From positions 1 to 32,666 of the forward strand of contig CALXDL010000014.1 of NCBI GenBank assembly GCA_944387055.1: a stretch of 32,666 bases of DNA, read 5' to 3'. The notes beneath the pieces are model-generated. The model had not been told where the DNA came from. It saw only the letters and a list, made by a program, of their open reading frames with translations, and searched no databases. Made by a program: the position numbers and the translations under genes. This DNA is from an uncultured Oscillospiraceae bacterium (lineage in GTDB: Bacteria; Bacillota; Clostridia; Oscillospirales; Oscillospiraceae). Each line of letters opens with the position of its first letter. Position 1 is the stretch's first letter. Shown one piece after another: positions 8,441 through 16,996 of this stretch.

Positions 8441-8832
8441 AAATCGCAGTCACTTATGAAAATGGGCAGGTCTTCCAGCACTTTGGCCACACGGCGCGAT
8501 TCAAGCTCTATGACGTGGAGGACGGTGCGGTCGTCTCCTCCCAGGTAGTGGACACCAATGGCAGCGGTCACGGAGCCCTAGCGGGTCTCCTGACGTCTCA
8601 TCAGGTGGACTGCCTGATCTGCGGCGGTATCGGGGGAGGTGCTCAGATGGCATTGGCCGAGGCGGGGATCCGACTCTATGCCGGCTGCAGCGGCGACGCA
8701 GATCAGCGGGTGGCAGAATTGCTGGCGGGCACGCTGGTCTCCGCTGACGCGGCCACCTGTGACCATCACCATGGCGAAGGCCACAGCTGCGGAGACCACG
8801 GCTGCGGCGGTGACCACAGCTGCAGTCATTGA
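8437..8832 (+). CDS. NifX/NifB-family (dinitrogenase iron-molybdenum cofactor-like) protein
   Basis: This 131-aa protein has the NifX-like fold: MKIAVTYENGQVFQHFGH at the start, then CLICGGIGGGAQMALAEAGI. Nitrogenase relatives carry Fe-S or FeMo-cofactor precursors, but single-domain versions in non-diazotrophs have an unknown cargo. No nif gene is visible here. The last 24 residues (CDHHHGEG onwards) hold seven His and four Cys, a strong metal-binding tail. The start at 8437 overlaps the DUF134 stop codon (ATGA) and has GAAAGGAAG upstream, so translation is coupled. The frame is open to 8359, but that part is out-of-frame shadow of the regulator gene. Confidence 0.87.
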   Translation: MKIAVTYENGQVFQHFGHTARFKLYDVEDGAVVSSQVVDTNGSGHGALAGLLTSHQVDCLICGGIGGGAQMALAEAGIRLYAGCSGDADQRVAELLAGTLVSADAATCDHHHGEGHSCGDHGCGGDHSCSH

Positions 8833-9071
8833 CGCGGTCCTGCTCTGGACCATGAGGCGGCCGGTCCAGGAGTGCCCTCGCATGGGAGGGGCGGTCAGGC
8901 TCGATCGTTCCAGCTTCAAACCGCGTCACAGGAGGGCCGCCCGACTGGCCTCTTGGCCGGTGGGTCCTCGTGCCGTACGCATCACCGCAGGCAAGGCCTC
9001 GGTGTAGGGCGGATCCACTTCGCCAGAGCTTTTTAGACCCAGAGGACGGTGCGGCCAAAAGCCGTGAGCCG
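8833..9071. other. Gene-free stretch after the nifX-like gene
   Basis: Between the nifX-like stop codon and the terminator at 9072 I see no coding frame with a ribosome site, no repeat and no recognisable RNA. It is probably the long 3' end of the DUF134-nifX transcript. Confidence 0.5.
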
Positions 9072-9108
9072 AAAAGGACGGCGCGCTACACAGCGTGCCG
9101 TCCTTTTT
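9072..9108 (+). terminator. Rho-independent terminator
   Basis: AAAAGGACGGCGCGCT (9072-9087) pairs with AGCGTGCCGTCCTTTT around an ACAC loop, with one G-T wobble, and ends in TTTTT. It closes the DUF134-nifX transcript ahead of the dismutase. Confidence 0.9.
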
Positions 9109-9214
9109 AGACGATGTCTAGGGACTCGCCCGTTCCGTTTTGCCGGATACCGGACTGGCGGCCCGCATATACTGGAGGAAGGGACCTCAGATCAGATCAG
9201 AAAGGATGTTTCCC

Positions 9215-9859
9215 ATGGAATCTCACTATCCATTCACTTTGCCGCCCCTCCCCTATGCCTATGATGCGCTGGAGCCTGAATTGGACGGACGTCTCATCCA
9301 TTTCCACCACGACAAGCACTTCGCCGCCTATGTGGACCGGCTCGATCGGATCCTGGCTCAGGCGCCTGCCTACCAGAGCTGGTCTCTGGAGCAGCTGTGT
9401 ACAGACTGGCCATCGCTCCCCTGTGCCATCCGGCAGGACGTGCGGAACAACGCCGGAGGTGTCTACAATCATGACCTCTATTTCCGCACTTTACATCCCC
9501 TGCCCGTCACCTCACCGGGCGTGGCACTGCGGGCGGCCATCCAGCGAGACTTCGGCGGCACGCCGGAGCTGAAAGCAGCCATGCGCAGCGCGGCCTTGGC
9601 GCAATTCGGTTCCGGCTGGGCCTGGCTGACGGAAGACTGCGACGGCCGGCTCGCTGTGTGCCGTACGCCCAATCAGGACACCCCCCTGCCTCTGCAGCCT
9701 CTGCTGGGCTGTGACGTATGGGAGCACGCATACTATCTCCAGTACCAAGACCGCCGTGGAGATTACTTTGATGCCTGGTGGCGGCTGATCGACTGGCCGG
9801 AGATCTCACAGCGATATGAACAGTATCTGAGCCAGCGGCCCCATTACCCCGACCCCTGA
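9215..9859 (+). CDS. sodA: Superoxide dismutase (Mn-type)
   Basis: This 214-aa cytoplasmic enzyme of the Fe/Mn superoxide dismutase family converts superoxide to hydrogen peroxide and oxygen. The four metal ligands are in place: His31 (FHHDKH), His86 (YNHDLY), Asp167 and His171 (DVWEHAYY). The glycine four residues before His86 (GGVYNH) and the glutamine in TPNQDTP (Gln154) follow the manganese-type pattern, not the iron-type. No signal peptide is visible. ATG 9215 has AAAGGA 8 nt upstream; the open frame before it lacks a ribosome site. Its presence suggests tolerance of brief oxygen exposure. Confidence 0.93.
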   Translation: MESHYPFTLPPLPYAYDALEPELDGRLIHFHHDKHFAAYVDRLDRILAQAPAYQSWSLEQLCTDWPSLPCAIRQDVRNNAGGVYNHDLYFRTLHPLPVTSPGVALRAAIQRDFGGTPELKAAMRSAALAQFGSGWAWLTEDCDGRLAVCRTPNQDTPLPLQPLLGCDVWEHAYYLQYQDRRGDYFDAWWRLIDWPEISQRYEQYLSQRPHYPDP

Positions 9860-9937
9860 GACCCGGCAGAGCTCCGCGCGCCACAGGACGCGCGGTCTCC
9901 GCCGTGAAATTTTGGGACAGGCAGGGCAGAAAATCCG

Positions 9938-9969
9938 TTGACAAGGCGAGGCCTTTCCGTTAATATAAT
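9938..9969 (+). promoter_or_regulatory. Promoter of the pyrimidine operon
   Basis: TTGACA (9938-9943) is followed after 17 nt by TAATAT (9961-9966), which runs into TATAAT (9964-9969). The predicted leader is only about 30 nt. There is no room for a PyrR-binding loop with terminator and antiterminator, so control, if any, must act at the promoter or elsewhere. The spacer carries a short inverted repeat, AAGGCGAGGCCTT. Confidence 0.8.
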
Positions 9970-10004
9970 ATGTCGAATGAAAACGCATAGGAAGGAGCGC
10001 GAGC

Positions 10005-11291
10005 ATGGGTCTTTTGTTGAGCGGCGGGGCTGTCTACCAGGATGGCGCTTTCCATAAGCTGGATGTGCTGGAAGAGCAGGGCCGTATTGTTTCCATTTCC
10101 CCCACGCTTCCCCGGGAAGGTGTTTCCGTCGTTGAATTGCATGATATGCTGTTGGTGCCAGGTTTCGTCGATGTCCATGTCCATCTTCGACAGCCTGGCT
10201 TTTCTTATAAGGAGACCATCGCCTCCGGGACTCGGGCGGCAGCTGCCGGCGGATATACGGCGGTATGTGCCATGCCAAACCTGGATCCGGTCCCGGACAC
10301 GCGGGAGCATCTGCGCACGCAGCTGGATCTCATCCGGCGGGACGCCAAAGTCCATGTATATCCGTACGGTGCTATCACCCAGGGCGAGCAGGGCGGTGCG
10401 CTGGCAGATCTGGAGGGGCTCGCTGCGGAAGTGGCCGGCTTCTCCGACGACGGCCGTGGCGTCCAGGACGAAGCGCGCATGCGTGCCGCCATGGTGCTGG
10501 CCAAGTCGCTGGACAAGCCCATTGTCGCCCACTGCGAGGACGAGTCCCTGCTGGCCAAGGGCTGGTGCGTCCATGACGGCGCTTACGCCCGCGCGCACGG
10601 CCTCACCGGCAATGCCTCTGAAAGCGAGTGGCGCCAAGTAGGACGGGACATCCGGCTCGTCCGGGAGACCGGGTGCCGCTATCACGTGTGCCACGTCTCC
10701 ACCAAGGAATCCGTGGCTCTGATCCGTGCTGCCAAGGCAGAGGGCCTGCCGGTCACCTGCGAGACCGGCCCCCATTATCTGATCTTGTGCGACGAAGAGC
10801 TCCAGGATGAGGGGCGCTTCCGCATGAATCCCCCCATCCGCTCGGCCGCCGACCGGGACGCCCTCTTGGAAGGCCTGCTGGACGGGACCATCGACTGCAT
10901 CGCCACAGACCACGCGCCCCACAGCGCGCAGGAGAAGTCTGGTGGTCTGGCCCACAGCCTCAACGGCATCGTCGGGCTGGAATGCGCGTTCCCGGTGCTC
11001 TACACCCAGCTGGTAGAGCCGGGCATCGTCCCCTTGGCCACGCTGGTGGAAGCCATGTCTGTGCGGCCCCGGCGCATCTTCGGTCTGCCCGGCGGATCCA
11101 TCACGGTGGGGGCTCCCGCAGACCTGACGGTCCTGGACTTGGATCGTCCCGGTATCATCGACAGCGCCCGCTTCCGTTCCCTCGGCCGCGCTACGCCGTT
11201 CGACGGCTGGGGCGTCAGCGCCGCTGTGGCGCTGACGGTGTGCGGCGGTGAGCTGGTCTATGCGGATCTCAGAGAGGAGGACACCCTGTGA
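10005..11291 (+). CDS. pyrC: Dihydroorotase (PyrC)
   Basis: PyrC reversibly cyclises N-carbamoyl-aspartate to dihydroorotate, step three of UMP synthesis. The 428-aa length and motifs fit the class I bacterial enzyme: DVHVHLRQPG with zinc ligands His58 and His60, then CAMPNLDP, and DHAPHS (302-307) near the C-terminus. AAGGAGCG precedes the ATG. It is the first gene of the operon and overlaps pyrK by 4 nt (GTGA). Confidence 0.96.
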   Translation: MGLLLSGGAVYQDGAFHKLDVLEEQGRIVSISPTLPREGVSVVELHDMLLVPGFVDVHVHLRQPGFSYKETIASGTRAAAAGGYTAVCAMPNLDPVPDTREHLRTQLDLIRRDAKVHVYPYGAITQGEQGGALADLEGLAAEVAGFSDDGRGVQDEARMRAAMVLAKSLDKPIVAHCEDESLLAKGWCVHDGAYARAHGLTGNASESEWRQVGRDIRLVRETGCRYHVCHVSTKESVALIRAAKAEGLPVTCETGPHYLILCDEELQDEGRFRMNPPIRSAADRDALLEGLLDGTIDCIATDHAPHSAQEKSGGLAHSLNGIVGLECAFPVLYTQLVEPGIVPLATLVEAMSVRPRRIFGLPGGSITVGAPADLTVLDLDRPGIIDSARFRSLGRATPFDGWGVSAAVALTVCGGELVYADLREEDTL

Positions 11292-12028
11292 AACGATCGC
11301 TCTTCACCATGGAGCACGCCCGGCAGCTGACCAGTGACACGTACGAGCTGGTCCTCTCTGGCGATACCTCTGCCATCACCGCGCCGGGACAATTCGTCAA
11401 CATCGAGTTGCCCGGCAGATTCCTGCGCCGCCCCATCTCTGTGTGTAACTGGACGGAAGAGGGCGCGCTGATGCTGCTGGTGAAAGTGGTGGGCGACGGC
11501 ACGCGGCAACTGGTGCGCTGTGTCCCCGGTACGGAGCTGGACGTGCTCAGCGGACTGGGCAACGGCTTCGACCTGACCCAGGCAGGCCAGCGGCCCATCC
11601 TGTTGGGCGGCGGCATCGGCATCGCGCCCCTCTACGGCCTGGCCCTGCGGATGCTGGATGCCGGCTGCACGCCCACTGTGGGGCTGGGGTTCCGCTCCCA
11701 GGCAGACGCTTTCTATCTCCAGGAATTCGCTGCCCTCGGCTGCCGCTTGCTGGTGGCGACAGAGGACGGGTCTCTTGGCACCCGCGGCTTCGTGACAGAC
11801 ATCGCCCGCAACGTGCCGGAGTGCGACTACGTCTTCTGCTGCGGACCCACTGCGATGCTCAAGGCCATCCATGCCCTTCCCCAGTTCATCAGCGGCCAGT
11901 TCAGCTTCGAGGCCCGCATGGGCTGCGGCTTCGGCGCCTGCGTGGGCTGTTCCGTCCCCACCGTCCACGGCACCAAACGGGTGTGCAAGGACGGTCCCAT
12001 CCTGTTCAAGGAGGAGATCGTATGGTAG
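11288..12028 (+). CDS. pyrK: Dihydroorotate dehydrogenase electron-transfer subunit (PyrK)
   Basis: PyrK carries FAD and a [2Fe-2S] cluster and passes electrons from PyrD to NAD+, making a PyrD2K2 heterotetramer. In the 246-aa sequence the FAD-binding part (RFLRRPISVCNW), the nucleotide-binding GGGIGIAPL loop and the C-terminal cluster cysteines 213, 218, 221 and 233 (CX4CX2CX11C) are all visible. The start is a GTG overlapping the pyrC stop, with GAGAGGAGG upstream. It overlaps pyrD by 7 nt, so the two subunits are translated in step. Confidence 0.96.
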   Translation: MKRSLFTMEHARQLTSDTYELVLSGDTSAITAPGQFVNIELPGRFLRRPISVCNWTEEGALMLLVKVVGDGTRQLVRCVPGTELDVLSGLGNGFDLTQAGQRPILLGGGIGIAPLYGLALRMLDAGCTPTVGLGFRSQADAFYLQEFAALGCRLLVATEDGSLGTRGFVTDIARNVPECDYVFCCGPTAMLKAIHALPQFISGQFSFEARMGCGFGACVGCSVPTVHGTKRVCKDGPILFKEEIVW

Positions 12029-12939
12029 ACCTCTCTGTCTCTCTGGCAGGCGTCTCCCTAAAGAACCCTGTGATCCCCGCTTCCGGCACCTTCGGCTACG
12101 GCCGGGAGTATGCGGAGCTCTATGATCTCAATATCCTGGGGAGCTTTTCCTGGAAGGGCACCACCGGTGAGCCGCGCCTCGGGAACCCCCAGCCCCGTAT
12201 CGCTGAGACGGAGGGGGGGATGCTCAATGCCGTGGGCCTCCAGAATCCGGGCATCGACGCCGTAGTGGCGGAGGAGGTCCCTCATATCGCCCAGCTCTTC
12301 CAAGGTCCTGTGATCGCCAACATCGGCGGTTTCTCCCTGGAAGAATACGCTGACAACTGCCGTAAGCTGGAGGGCTGCCCCCAGGTGGCCATCCTGGAGG
12401 TGAACATCTCCTGCCCCAATGTCCACGCGGGCGGACAGAATTTCGGCTCCGACCCCAAGAGTGCTGCGGCAGTGACGCGAGCCGTGAAGGCCGCTACCAA
12501 GAAGCCGGTCTTCATGAAGCTCTCCCCCAATGTGACGGATATCGCGGACATCGCCAGAGCCTGCGCCGACGCCGGGGCCGATGGCATCTGCCTCATCAAC
12601 ACTCTCCTGGGCATGCGCATCGACCTCAAGACTCGCCGGCCTCTCCTGGCCAACCGCACCGGCGGCCTCTCCGGCCCCGCCGTGTTCCCCGTGGCGGTGC
12701 GGATGGTGTGGGACGTATACGAAGCGGTGAGATTGCCTATCATCGGCTGCGGCGGCGTCAGCTCCGCCAGGGACGTATGCGAGATGATGCTCGCCGGTGC
12801 GTCCGCCGTGGAGATCGGTGCGGCCAACCTGCGAGACCCCTATGCCTGCAAGACCATCATCGAAGGACTGCCCGCTGTCTGTGCACAGCTGGGCGTTTCC
12901 AAAATCTCTGAATTGACTGGAGGCGCGCACCATGATTAA
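12022..12939 (+). CDS. pyrD: Dihydroorotate dehydrogenase B catalytic subunit (PyrD)
   Basis: This FMN enzyme oxidises dihydroorotate to orotate (305 aa, class 1B, NAD+-linked through PyrK). The active-site base is Cys131 in NISCPN; the substrate-binding KLSPNVTDI and the FMN-phosphate glycine-rich loop IIGCGGVSS are present. The start ATG 12022 follows AAGGAGGAG inside the end of pyrK. The frame is open upstream to 11821, but that part is only the shadow of pyrK. Confidence 0.96.
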   Translation: MVDLSVSLAGVSLKNPVIPASGTFGYGREYAELYDLNILGSFSWKGTTGEPRLGNPQPRIAETEGGMLNAVGLQNPGIDAVVAEEVPHIAQLFQGPVIANIGGFSLEEYADNCRKLEGCPQVAILEVNISCPNVHAGGQNFGSDPKSAAAVTRAVKAATKKPVFMKLSPNVTDIADIARACADAGADGICLINTLLGMRIDLKTRRPLLANRTGGLSGPAVFPVAVRMVWDVYEAVRLPIIGCGGVSSARDVCEMMLAGASAVEIGAANLRDPYACKTIIEGLPAVCAQLGVSKISELTGGAHHD

Positions 12940-13633
12940 AGACGTCATCGTCGCTCTGGATTTCCCCACACGGGAGGAGACCCTCTCCTTCCTCGATCAG
13001 TTCCCCGCTGGGAGCAAGCCCTTCGTGAAGATCGGTATGGAGCTGTTTTATGCCGAGGGGCCGCAGATCGTCCGGGACATCAAGGCCCGGGGCCACAAGA
13101 TCTTCCTAGACCTCAAGCTCCATGACATCCCCAACACAGTCAAGCGGGCCATGGCGGTCCTCAGCCGCCTGGACGTGGATATGGTGAACCTCCACGCCGC
13201 CGGCGCTGGGGAGATGATGCGCGCCGCGCTGGAGGGGCTGACCCGGTCGGATGGGACCCGCCCTCTGCTCATCGCCGTCACCCAGTTGACCTCCACTGAC
13301 GCCAAGGCCCTCAAAAACGAGCTGCTGATCGATGTTCCCATGGCGGAAACGGTCCTATCCTATGCCAAGAACGCCGCAGACTCCGGATTGGACGGCGTGG
13401 TGTGTTCCCCGCTGGAAGCGGCCCTGGTAAAGGAGCGGTGCGGCGCGGACTTCGTCACCGTCACCCCCGGCATCCGTTTCGCGGACTCTGCCGCCGGTGA
13501 CCAAAAGCGCATGATGACTCCCGAAAAGGCAGGCAAGTCCGGATGCGATCTCATCGTGGTGGGCCGTCCCATCACCCAGGCAGAGGACCCAGTGGCGGCC
13601 TACCAGCGGGCAGTGACGGATTTCCTGGGATGA
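12932..13633 (+). CDS. pyrF: Orotidine 5'-phosphate decarboxylase (PyrF)
   Basis: PyrF decarboxylates OMP to UMP, the last step of the pathway, with no cofactor. This 233-aa TIM-barrel protein shows the catalytic LDLKLHD motif (Asp60, Lys62, Asp65), the substrate segment ALDFP and the phosphate-binding TPGIR and VVGRPIT loops. It overlaps the pyrD end by 8 nt, with CTGGAGG as ribosome site. It is followed by a 58-aa membrane protein gene and not directly by pyrE. Confidence 0.96.
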   Translation: MIKDVIVALDFPTREETLSFLDQFPAGSKPFVKIGMELFYAEGPQIVRDIKARGHKIFLDLKLHDIPNTVKRAMAVLSRLDVDMVNLHAAGAGEMMRAALEGLTRSDGTRPLLIAVTQLTSTDAKALKNELLIDVPMAETVLSYAKNAADSGLDGVVCSPLEAALVKERCGADFVTVTPGIRFADSAAGDQKRMMTPEKAGKSGCDLIVVGRPITQAEDPVAAYQRAVTDFLG

Positions 13634-13654
13634 CGACCGGGCGGAGGTATCCCG

Positions 13655-13831
13655 ATGAACGATCATAAGAGCCGCTGGACGGACCTCTGTCTCGCCGCGT
13701 TCCTTTTTGTCTTAGTCCTCGCTTTCGGCGTCTTTTTTACACTGCAGCTTCCCCTTGGAACTGTGGAGAGCGCCATCTTATATCTGTCCGCCACCGTAGC
13801 TGTGAGCGCTTTTCTCATCGTGCGGAAATAA
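13655..13831 (+). CDS. Small two-helix membrane protein in the pyr operon
   Basis: An unrecognised 58-codon gene: a charged start ([10 protein letters not shown]), one hydrophobic segment ([19 protein letters not shown], residues 12-30), a short polar turn, a second segment ([16 protein letters not shown], residues 41-56) and a final RK. GCGGAGG lies 7 nt before the ATG, 21 nt after pyrF and 50 nt before pyrE. Ribosome site, operon position and clean membrane topology argue that it is real. It may act as a small membrane regulator or anchor, but nothing in the sequence shows a function. Confidence 0.7.
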   Translation: MNDHKSRWTDLCLAAFLFVLVLAFGVFFTLQLPLGTVESAILYLSATVAVSAFLIVRK

Positions 13832-13881
13832 CGGCGAACACATCCCTTCCGATAAATCATGGATCACAGGAGGATCTTCAT

Positions 13882-14523
13882 ATGAACCTGGAACAGACCA
13901 TCGCCCATGACCTGCTCTCCATCGGAGCGGTCTTCCTTCGTCCTGACGAGCCCTTCACCTGGGCCAGCGGCATCAAGAGCCCCATCTACTGCGACAATCG
14001 CCTGACTCTCACCACTCCCGCCGTCCGTACCCATGTGGAGGAGGGTCTGGTGGACCTCATCTGCAAGCACTACCCCACTGTGGAGGTCCTGATGGGAACC
14101 TCCACTGCCGGCATCGCCCATGCCGCTATCGTGGGACATCTCATGGGTCTGCCCATGGGCTATGTCCGCTCTGGCAACAAAGACCACGGCCGCCAGAACC
14201 GCATCGAGGGCAAGCTGGAAGCCGGCCAGAAAGTCGTGGTAGTGGAGGACCTGATCTCTACGGCGGGAAGCTGTATCGAGGTGGTGGAAGCCCTGCGGGA
14301 GGCTGGCGCCGAAGTACTGGGCGTCGCGTCCATCTTTACCTATGGTCTCCAGAAGGGCTTGGACCGGCTGGCAGCTGCGCATGTCACCAACTTCAGCCTT
14401 TCCAACTTCGACGCAGTATGCCAAGTGGCTGCGGACGAGGGCAAGATCCGTCCGGAGGATATCGCCCGCCTCCAGAAGTTCCGTGCGGATCCCTCTGACG
14501 AGAGCTGGATCACGTCGAAATAA
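13882..14523 (+). CDS. pyrE: Orotate phosphoribosyltransferase (PyrE)
   Basis: PyrE joins orotate to PRPP to form OMP. The 213-aa protein has the type I PRPP-binding signature [12 protein letters not shown] (residues 119-130), [16 protein letters not shown] near the N-terminus and the flexible-loop RSGNKDHG segment with the catalytic lysine. CAGGAGG stands 8 nt before the start. It is part of the pyr transcript; a gap of 153 nt without genes or clear signals follows before pyrB. Confidence 0.95.
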   Translation: MNLEQTIAHDLLSIGAVFLRPDEPFTWASGIKSPIYCDNRLTLTTPAVRTHVEEGLVDLICKHYPTVEVLMGTSTAGIAHAAIVGHLMGLPMGYVRSGNKDHGRQNRIEGKLEAGQKVVVVEDLISTAGSCIEVVEALREAGAEVLGVASIFTYGLQKGLDRLAAAHVTNFSLSNFDAVCQVAADEGKIRPEDIARLQKFRADPSDESWITSK

Positions 14524-14676
14524 ATTCCGCTCCGCTGCGCTTCCGACTACCGCCGAAAACTCCGCCCGCTCCATCCTTTTCTCCTTTCCCCTCCGCACGT
14601 CGTGCGCCGGGGACCCCGACACATAGATCCCGCTCCGGCGGCCATCCCTCCAATCCCCCTTTGAAAGGAGTCTACC

Positions 14677-15597
14677 ATGCCCAGAAATCTCATCGATATC
14701 ACAGATCTCTCCGTGGCGGAGATCGACGAACTGATCGCCACTGCGGAGGACATCATCGCCCATCCTGCCAAATATCAGGATGCCTGTGCCCACAAACAGC
14801 TCGCCACGCTCTTCTTCGAGCCCTCCACCCGTACTCGCCTCTCCTTCGAATCTGCTATGCTGGCTTTAGGCGGCAGCACCTTAGGCTTTTCCGAAGCCAG
14901 CTCCAGCTCCACAGCCAAGGGCGAGACCGTCGGTGATACGATCCACACCGTCAGCTGCTACGCCGACATCATCGCCATGCGCCACCCCAAGGAGGGCGCC
15001 CCTTTCGCTGCCGCGCAATACAGTGAGGTGCCCATCATCAATGCCGGTGATGGCGGACACAACCACCCCACGCAGACCCTCACGGACCTGCTTACGATCC
15101 ACCGGGAGAAGGGGCAGCTGGATGACTTCACGATCGGTTTCTGCGGCGATCTGAAGTTCGGCCGCACCGTCCACTCTCTGGTGACCGCCCTCAGCCGGCA
15201 GACCGGCATCCGGTTCGTGTTCATCTCCCCCGAAGAACTGAAGATGCCTGACCATATCAAGGAGAACGTGCTTGCGAAGCGGGGCCTGGCCTATGAAGAG
15301 ACTGCCAGCCTGGAGGACGCCATGCCTGCACTGGACGTGCTGTATATGACCCGCGTCCAAAAAGAGCGCTTTTTCAACGAAGCCGATTATATCCGCTTGA
15401 AGGATACTTATGTGCTGGATCCGGAGAAGCTGGTGCCTGCCAAGAGCGATCTGTGTATCCTCCATCCCCTGCCTCGCGTGAATGAGATCACAGTCGCCGT
15501 AGACAAAGACCCCCGGGCCTGCTACTGGAAGCAAGTGAAGAACGGCAAATTTATCCGCATGGCCCTCATCATGAAGCTGCTGGATATCCGTGTTTGA
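14677..15597 (+). CDS. pyrB: Aspartate carbamoyltransferase catalytic chain (PyrB)
   Basis: PyrB condenses carbamoyl phosphate with aspartate, the committed step of the pathway. The 306-aa chain has the carbamoyl-phosphate motif STRTR (50-54), the lysine of the mobile loop (STAKGET, Lys81), [10 protein letters not shown] and the aspartate-binding HPLPR. AAAGGAG precedes the ATG. It is followed 14 nt later by pyrI, so the enzyme is the E. coli-type allosteric dodecamer, not the stand-alone trimer of Bacillus. Confidence 0.96.
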   Translation: MPRNLIDITDLSVAEIDELIATAEDIIAHPAKYQDACAHKQLATLFFEPSTRTRLSFESAMLALGGSTLGFSEASSSSTAKGETVGDTIHTVSCYADIIAMRHPKEGAPFAAAQYSEVPIINAGDGGHNHPTQTLTDLLTIHREKGQLDDFTIGFCGDLKFGRTVHSLVTALSRQTGIRFVFISPEELKMPDHIKENVLAKRGLAYEETASLEDAMPALDVLYMTRVQKERFFNEADYIRLKDTYVLDPEKLVPAKSDLCILHPLPRVNEITVAVDKDPRACYWKQVKNGKFIRMALIMKLLDIRV

Positions 15598-15611
15598 GAG
15601 GAGAGGCATCA

Positions 15612-16037
15612 ATGAACATCGACAGCATCCAAAACGGTGTGGTCCTGGATCATATCCAGGCCGGCAAGAGCATGGACATCTATCGGTATCTGCGGCTGGA
15701 GGAGCTGGACTGCTCTGTGGCCATCATCAAGAACGTCCGCAGTGCCAGGATGGGCAAGAAGGACATCATCAAGATCGACTCTCCACTGGAGGTGGATCTG
15801 GACGTGCTGGGCTATATCGATCCCAACATCACCGTCAACATCATCCGCGACGGCGTACGCATCGAGAAAAAGCACCTGGAGCTCCCGCAGCGGCTGGTGA
15901 ACATCATCCACTGCAAGAACCCCCGCTGCATCACTGTGGCAGAGCCGCAGCTGGACGCCATCTTCCTGCTCAACGACGCGGAGAAGCACACGTATCGCTG
16001 CGCCTATTGCGACACGGAGAAGAACCGGACGTTCTGA
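15612..16037 (+). CDS. pyrI: Aspartate carbamoyltransferase regulatory chain (PyrI)
   Basis: PyrI binds the feedback effectors CTP and ATP and holds the PyrB trimers together through a zinc domain. The 141-aa sequence has the N-terminal nucleotide-binding part and four zinc cysteines, 101, 106, 130 and 133 (CKNPRC and CAYC). The start is ATG 15612, behind GAGAGGAGAGG; a TTG at 15594 lies in frame but overlaps pyrB and sits upstream of that ribosome site. It is the last gene of the operon. Confidence 0.95.
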   Translation: MNIDSIQNGVVLDHIQAGKSMDIYRYLRLEELDCSVAIIKNVRSARMGKKDIIKIDSPLEVDLDVLGYIDPNITVNIIRDGVRIEKKHLELPQRLVNIIHCKNPRCITVAEPQLDAIFLLNDAEKHTYRCAYCDTEKNRTF

Positions 16038-16124
16038 AAAAGGGCGGCCGCATCCTAGCGCACATCGACCCCCCACATATCGCGGTGTGGTCGGATCTCA
16101 TCGGCCGCAGTCCCTGGAAGGAAA

Positions 16125-16160
16125 CACCTGCGGAGGCCATAAGGTCTCCGCAGGTGCTTC
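16125..16160. terminator. Terminator of the pyr operon, shared with the RNHCP gene
   Basis: CACCTGCGGAGGCC (16125-16138) and GGTCTCCGCAGGTG (16143-16156) form a 13-bp stem with one mismatch around ATAA. The plus-strand tail is T-rich but interrupted (CTTCATTTATT). It lies between the convergent pyrI and RNHCP genes. Confidence 0.75.
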
Positions 16161-16162
16161 AT

Positions 16163-16564
16163 TTATTCCGCCGCCCGTCCCAGCCGGTCCAGAGGGAACG
16201 GCGGCATAGCCAAGGGCTTCACCGCCAGGCTCATCAGCAGCGTGGGGTCATCATCCGCCGCCACCCGGTTGGAGTGTAGCACACCGCAGACCTTGCAGCG
16301 GTGGATGATGGCCCATTCGCCGCCTTTGCGCACCCAGACGGCCACTGGCTCCATGGTACCGCCACAGTCGGCAGCCCGGTCACCCGGCTCATCGTCTAGG
16401 TGGACGCTGGAAAGGCAGTTGGGGCAGTGGTTACGGTGTTGGGTGCCGGCGGCCTGAGGCCCCACCGGCCAGCCGCAGACCCGGCAGGTGAACACATCCT
16501 GGCAGGGGTCCTGTCGGTGATCCGGGCGGTGCCGTTTCGGTTTTTGTGGGATCCGCTGGGACAT
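16163..16564 (-). CDS. RNHCP-domain zinc-ribbon protein
   Basis: This 133-aa soluble protein has the family-naming motif RNHCPNC (residues 44-50) with paired cysteines before (CRVC, 27 and 30) and after (C67; CKVC, 90 and 93). These should form two treble-clef or zinc-ribbon sites. The function of the RNHCP family is unknown; nucleic-acid binding is a reasonable guess. The basic N-terminus (PQKPKRHRPDHR) fits that. AAGGAGGAG precedes the ATG at 16564. Confidence 0.85.
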   Translation of the reverse strand: MSQRIPQKPKRHRPDHRQDPCQDVFTCRVCGWPVGPQAAGTQHRNHCPNCLSSVHLDDEPGDRAADCGGTMEPVAVWVRKGGEWAIIHRCKVCGVLHSNRVAADDDPTLLMSLAVKPLAMPPFPLDRLGRAAE

Positions 16565-16650
16565 GGGTATCTCCTCCTTGGTATCGTCTTTCTGCTCTCA
16601 GCATACCCCACTGCAGGCCAGTCATGCAACCGCCGGCTCGATCCAGAAAC

Positions 16651-16684
16651 AAAAAAGCGCCATGCGGTGATCCGCATGGCGCTT
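16651..16684 (-). terminator. Rho-independent terminator of the CD3324-like gene
   Basis: On the minus strand, AAGCGCCATGCGG (from 16684) pairs with CCGCATGGCGCTT (ending at 16655) around ATCA, followed by a T run (16654-16651). It is placed just after the CD3324-like stop codon. Confidence 0.9.
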
Positions 16685-16690
16685 GTGCTC

Positions 16691-16963
16691 TTATCCATTC
16701 CTCAGACGGGAGATGATCTTCCAGATGCTCTTCGGCGCCAGAAAGTACAGTTCCGCCAGCTGGTCCACAGAGGTCCCCTCCCGATAGCGCCGATAGATCT
16801 CCAGATTTCGGGCCAGGGTCTCCGCCTTGCGACCGTTGACCGCACCCCAAGGCTTGCGGTCCGTCTCCCGCCGGGGGATATACAGATACTCCCCGTCGAT
16901 ATACGCCTGGACCTGTTGGAGCAGGTCCGGCGGCAGCACATCGGCTGCTTTCATATAGCGCAT
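16691..16963 (-). CDS. CD3324-like helix-turn-helix protein
   Basis: This 90-aa protein matches the pattern of a small clostridial family known as CD3324: MRYMKAADVLPPDLLQQVQA, then YIDGEYLYIPRRE, then a C-terminal helix-turn-helix (about residues 60-88, GTSVDQLAELYFLAPKSIWK). The N-terminal part looks like a dimerisation module, so a DNA-binding regulator is likely; targets are unknown. TTTTGGAGGAG precedes the ATG. It is monocistronic, behind an unusually long structured leader and its own terminator. Confidence 0.8.
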   Translation of the reverse strand: MRYMKAADVLPPDLLQQVQAYIDGEYLYIPRRETDRKPWGAVNGRKAETLARNLEIYRRYREGTSVDQLAELYFLAPKSIWKIISRLRNG

Positions 16964-16996
16964 GATGCTCCTCCAAAACTCGTGTAATCTGGAATG

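Noticed and set aside
9140-9173. Promoter for the dismutase from TTGCCG and TATACT
   Set aside because: The spacing between the boxes is 22 nt, too long for SigA.
9975-10004. PyrR-dependent attenuator in front of pyrC
   Set aside because: The leader is far too short for the binding loop and terminator.
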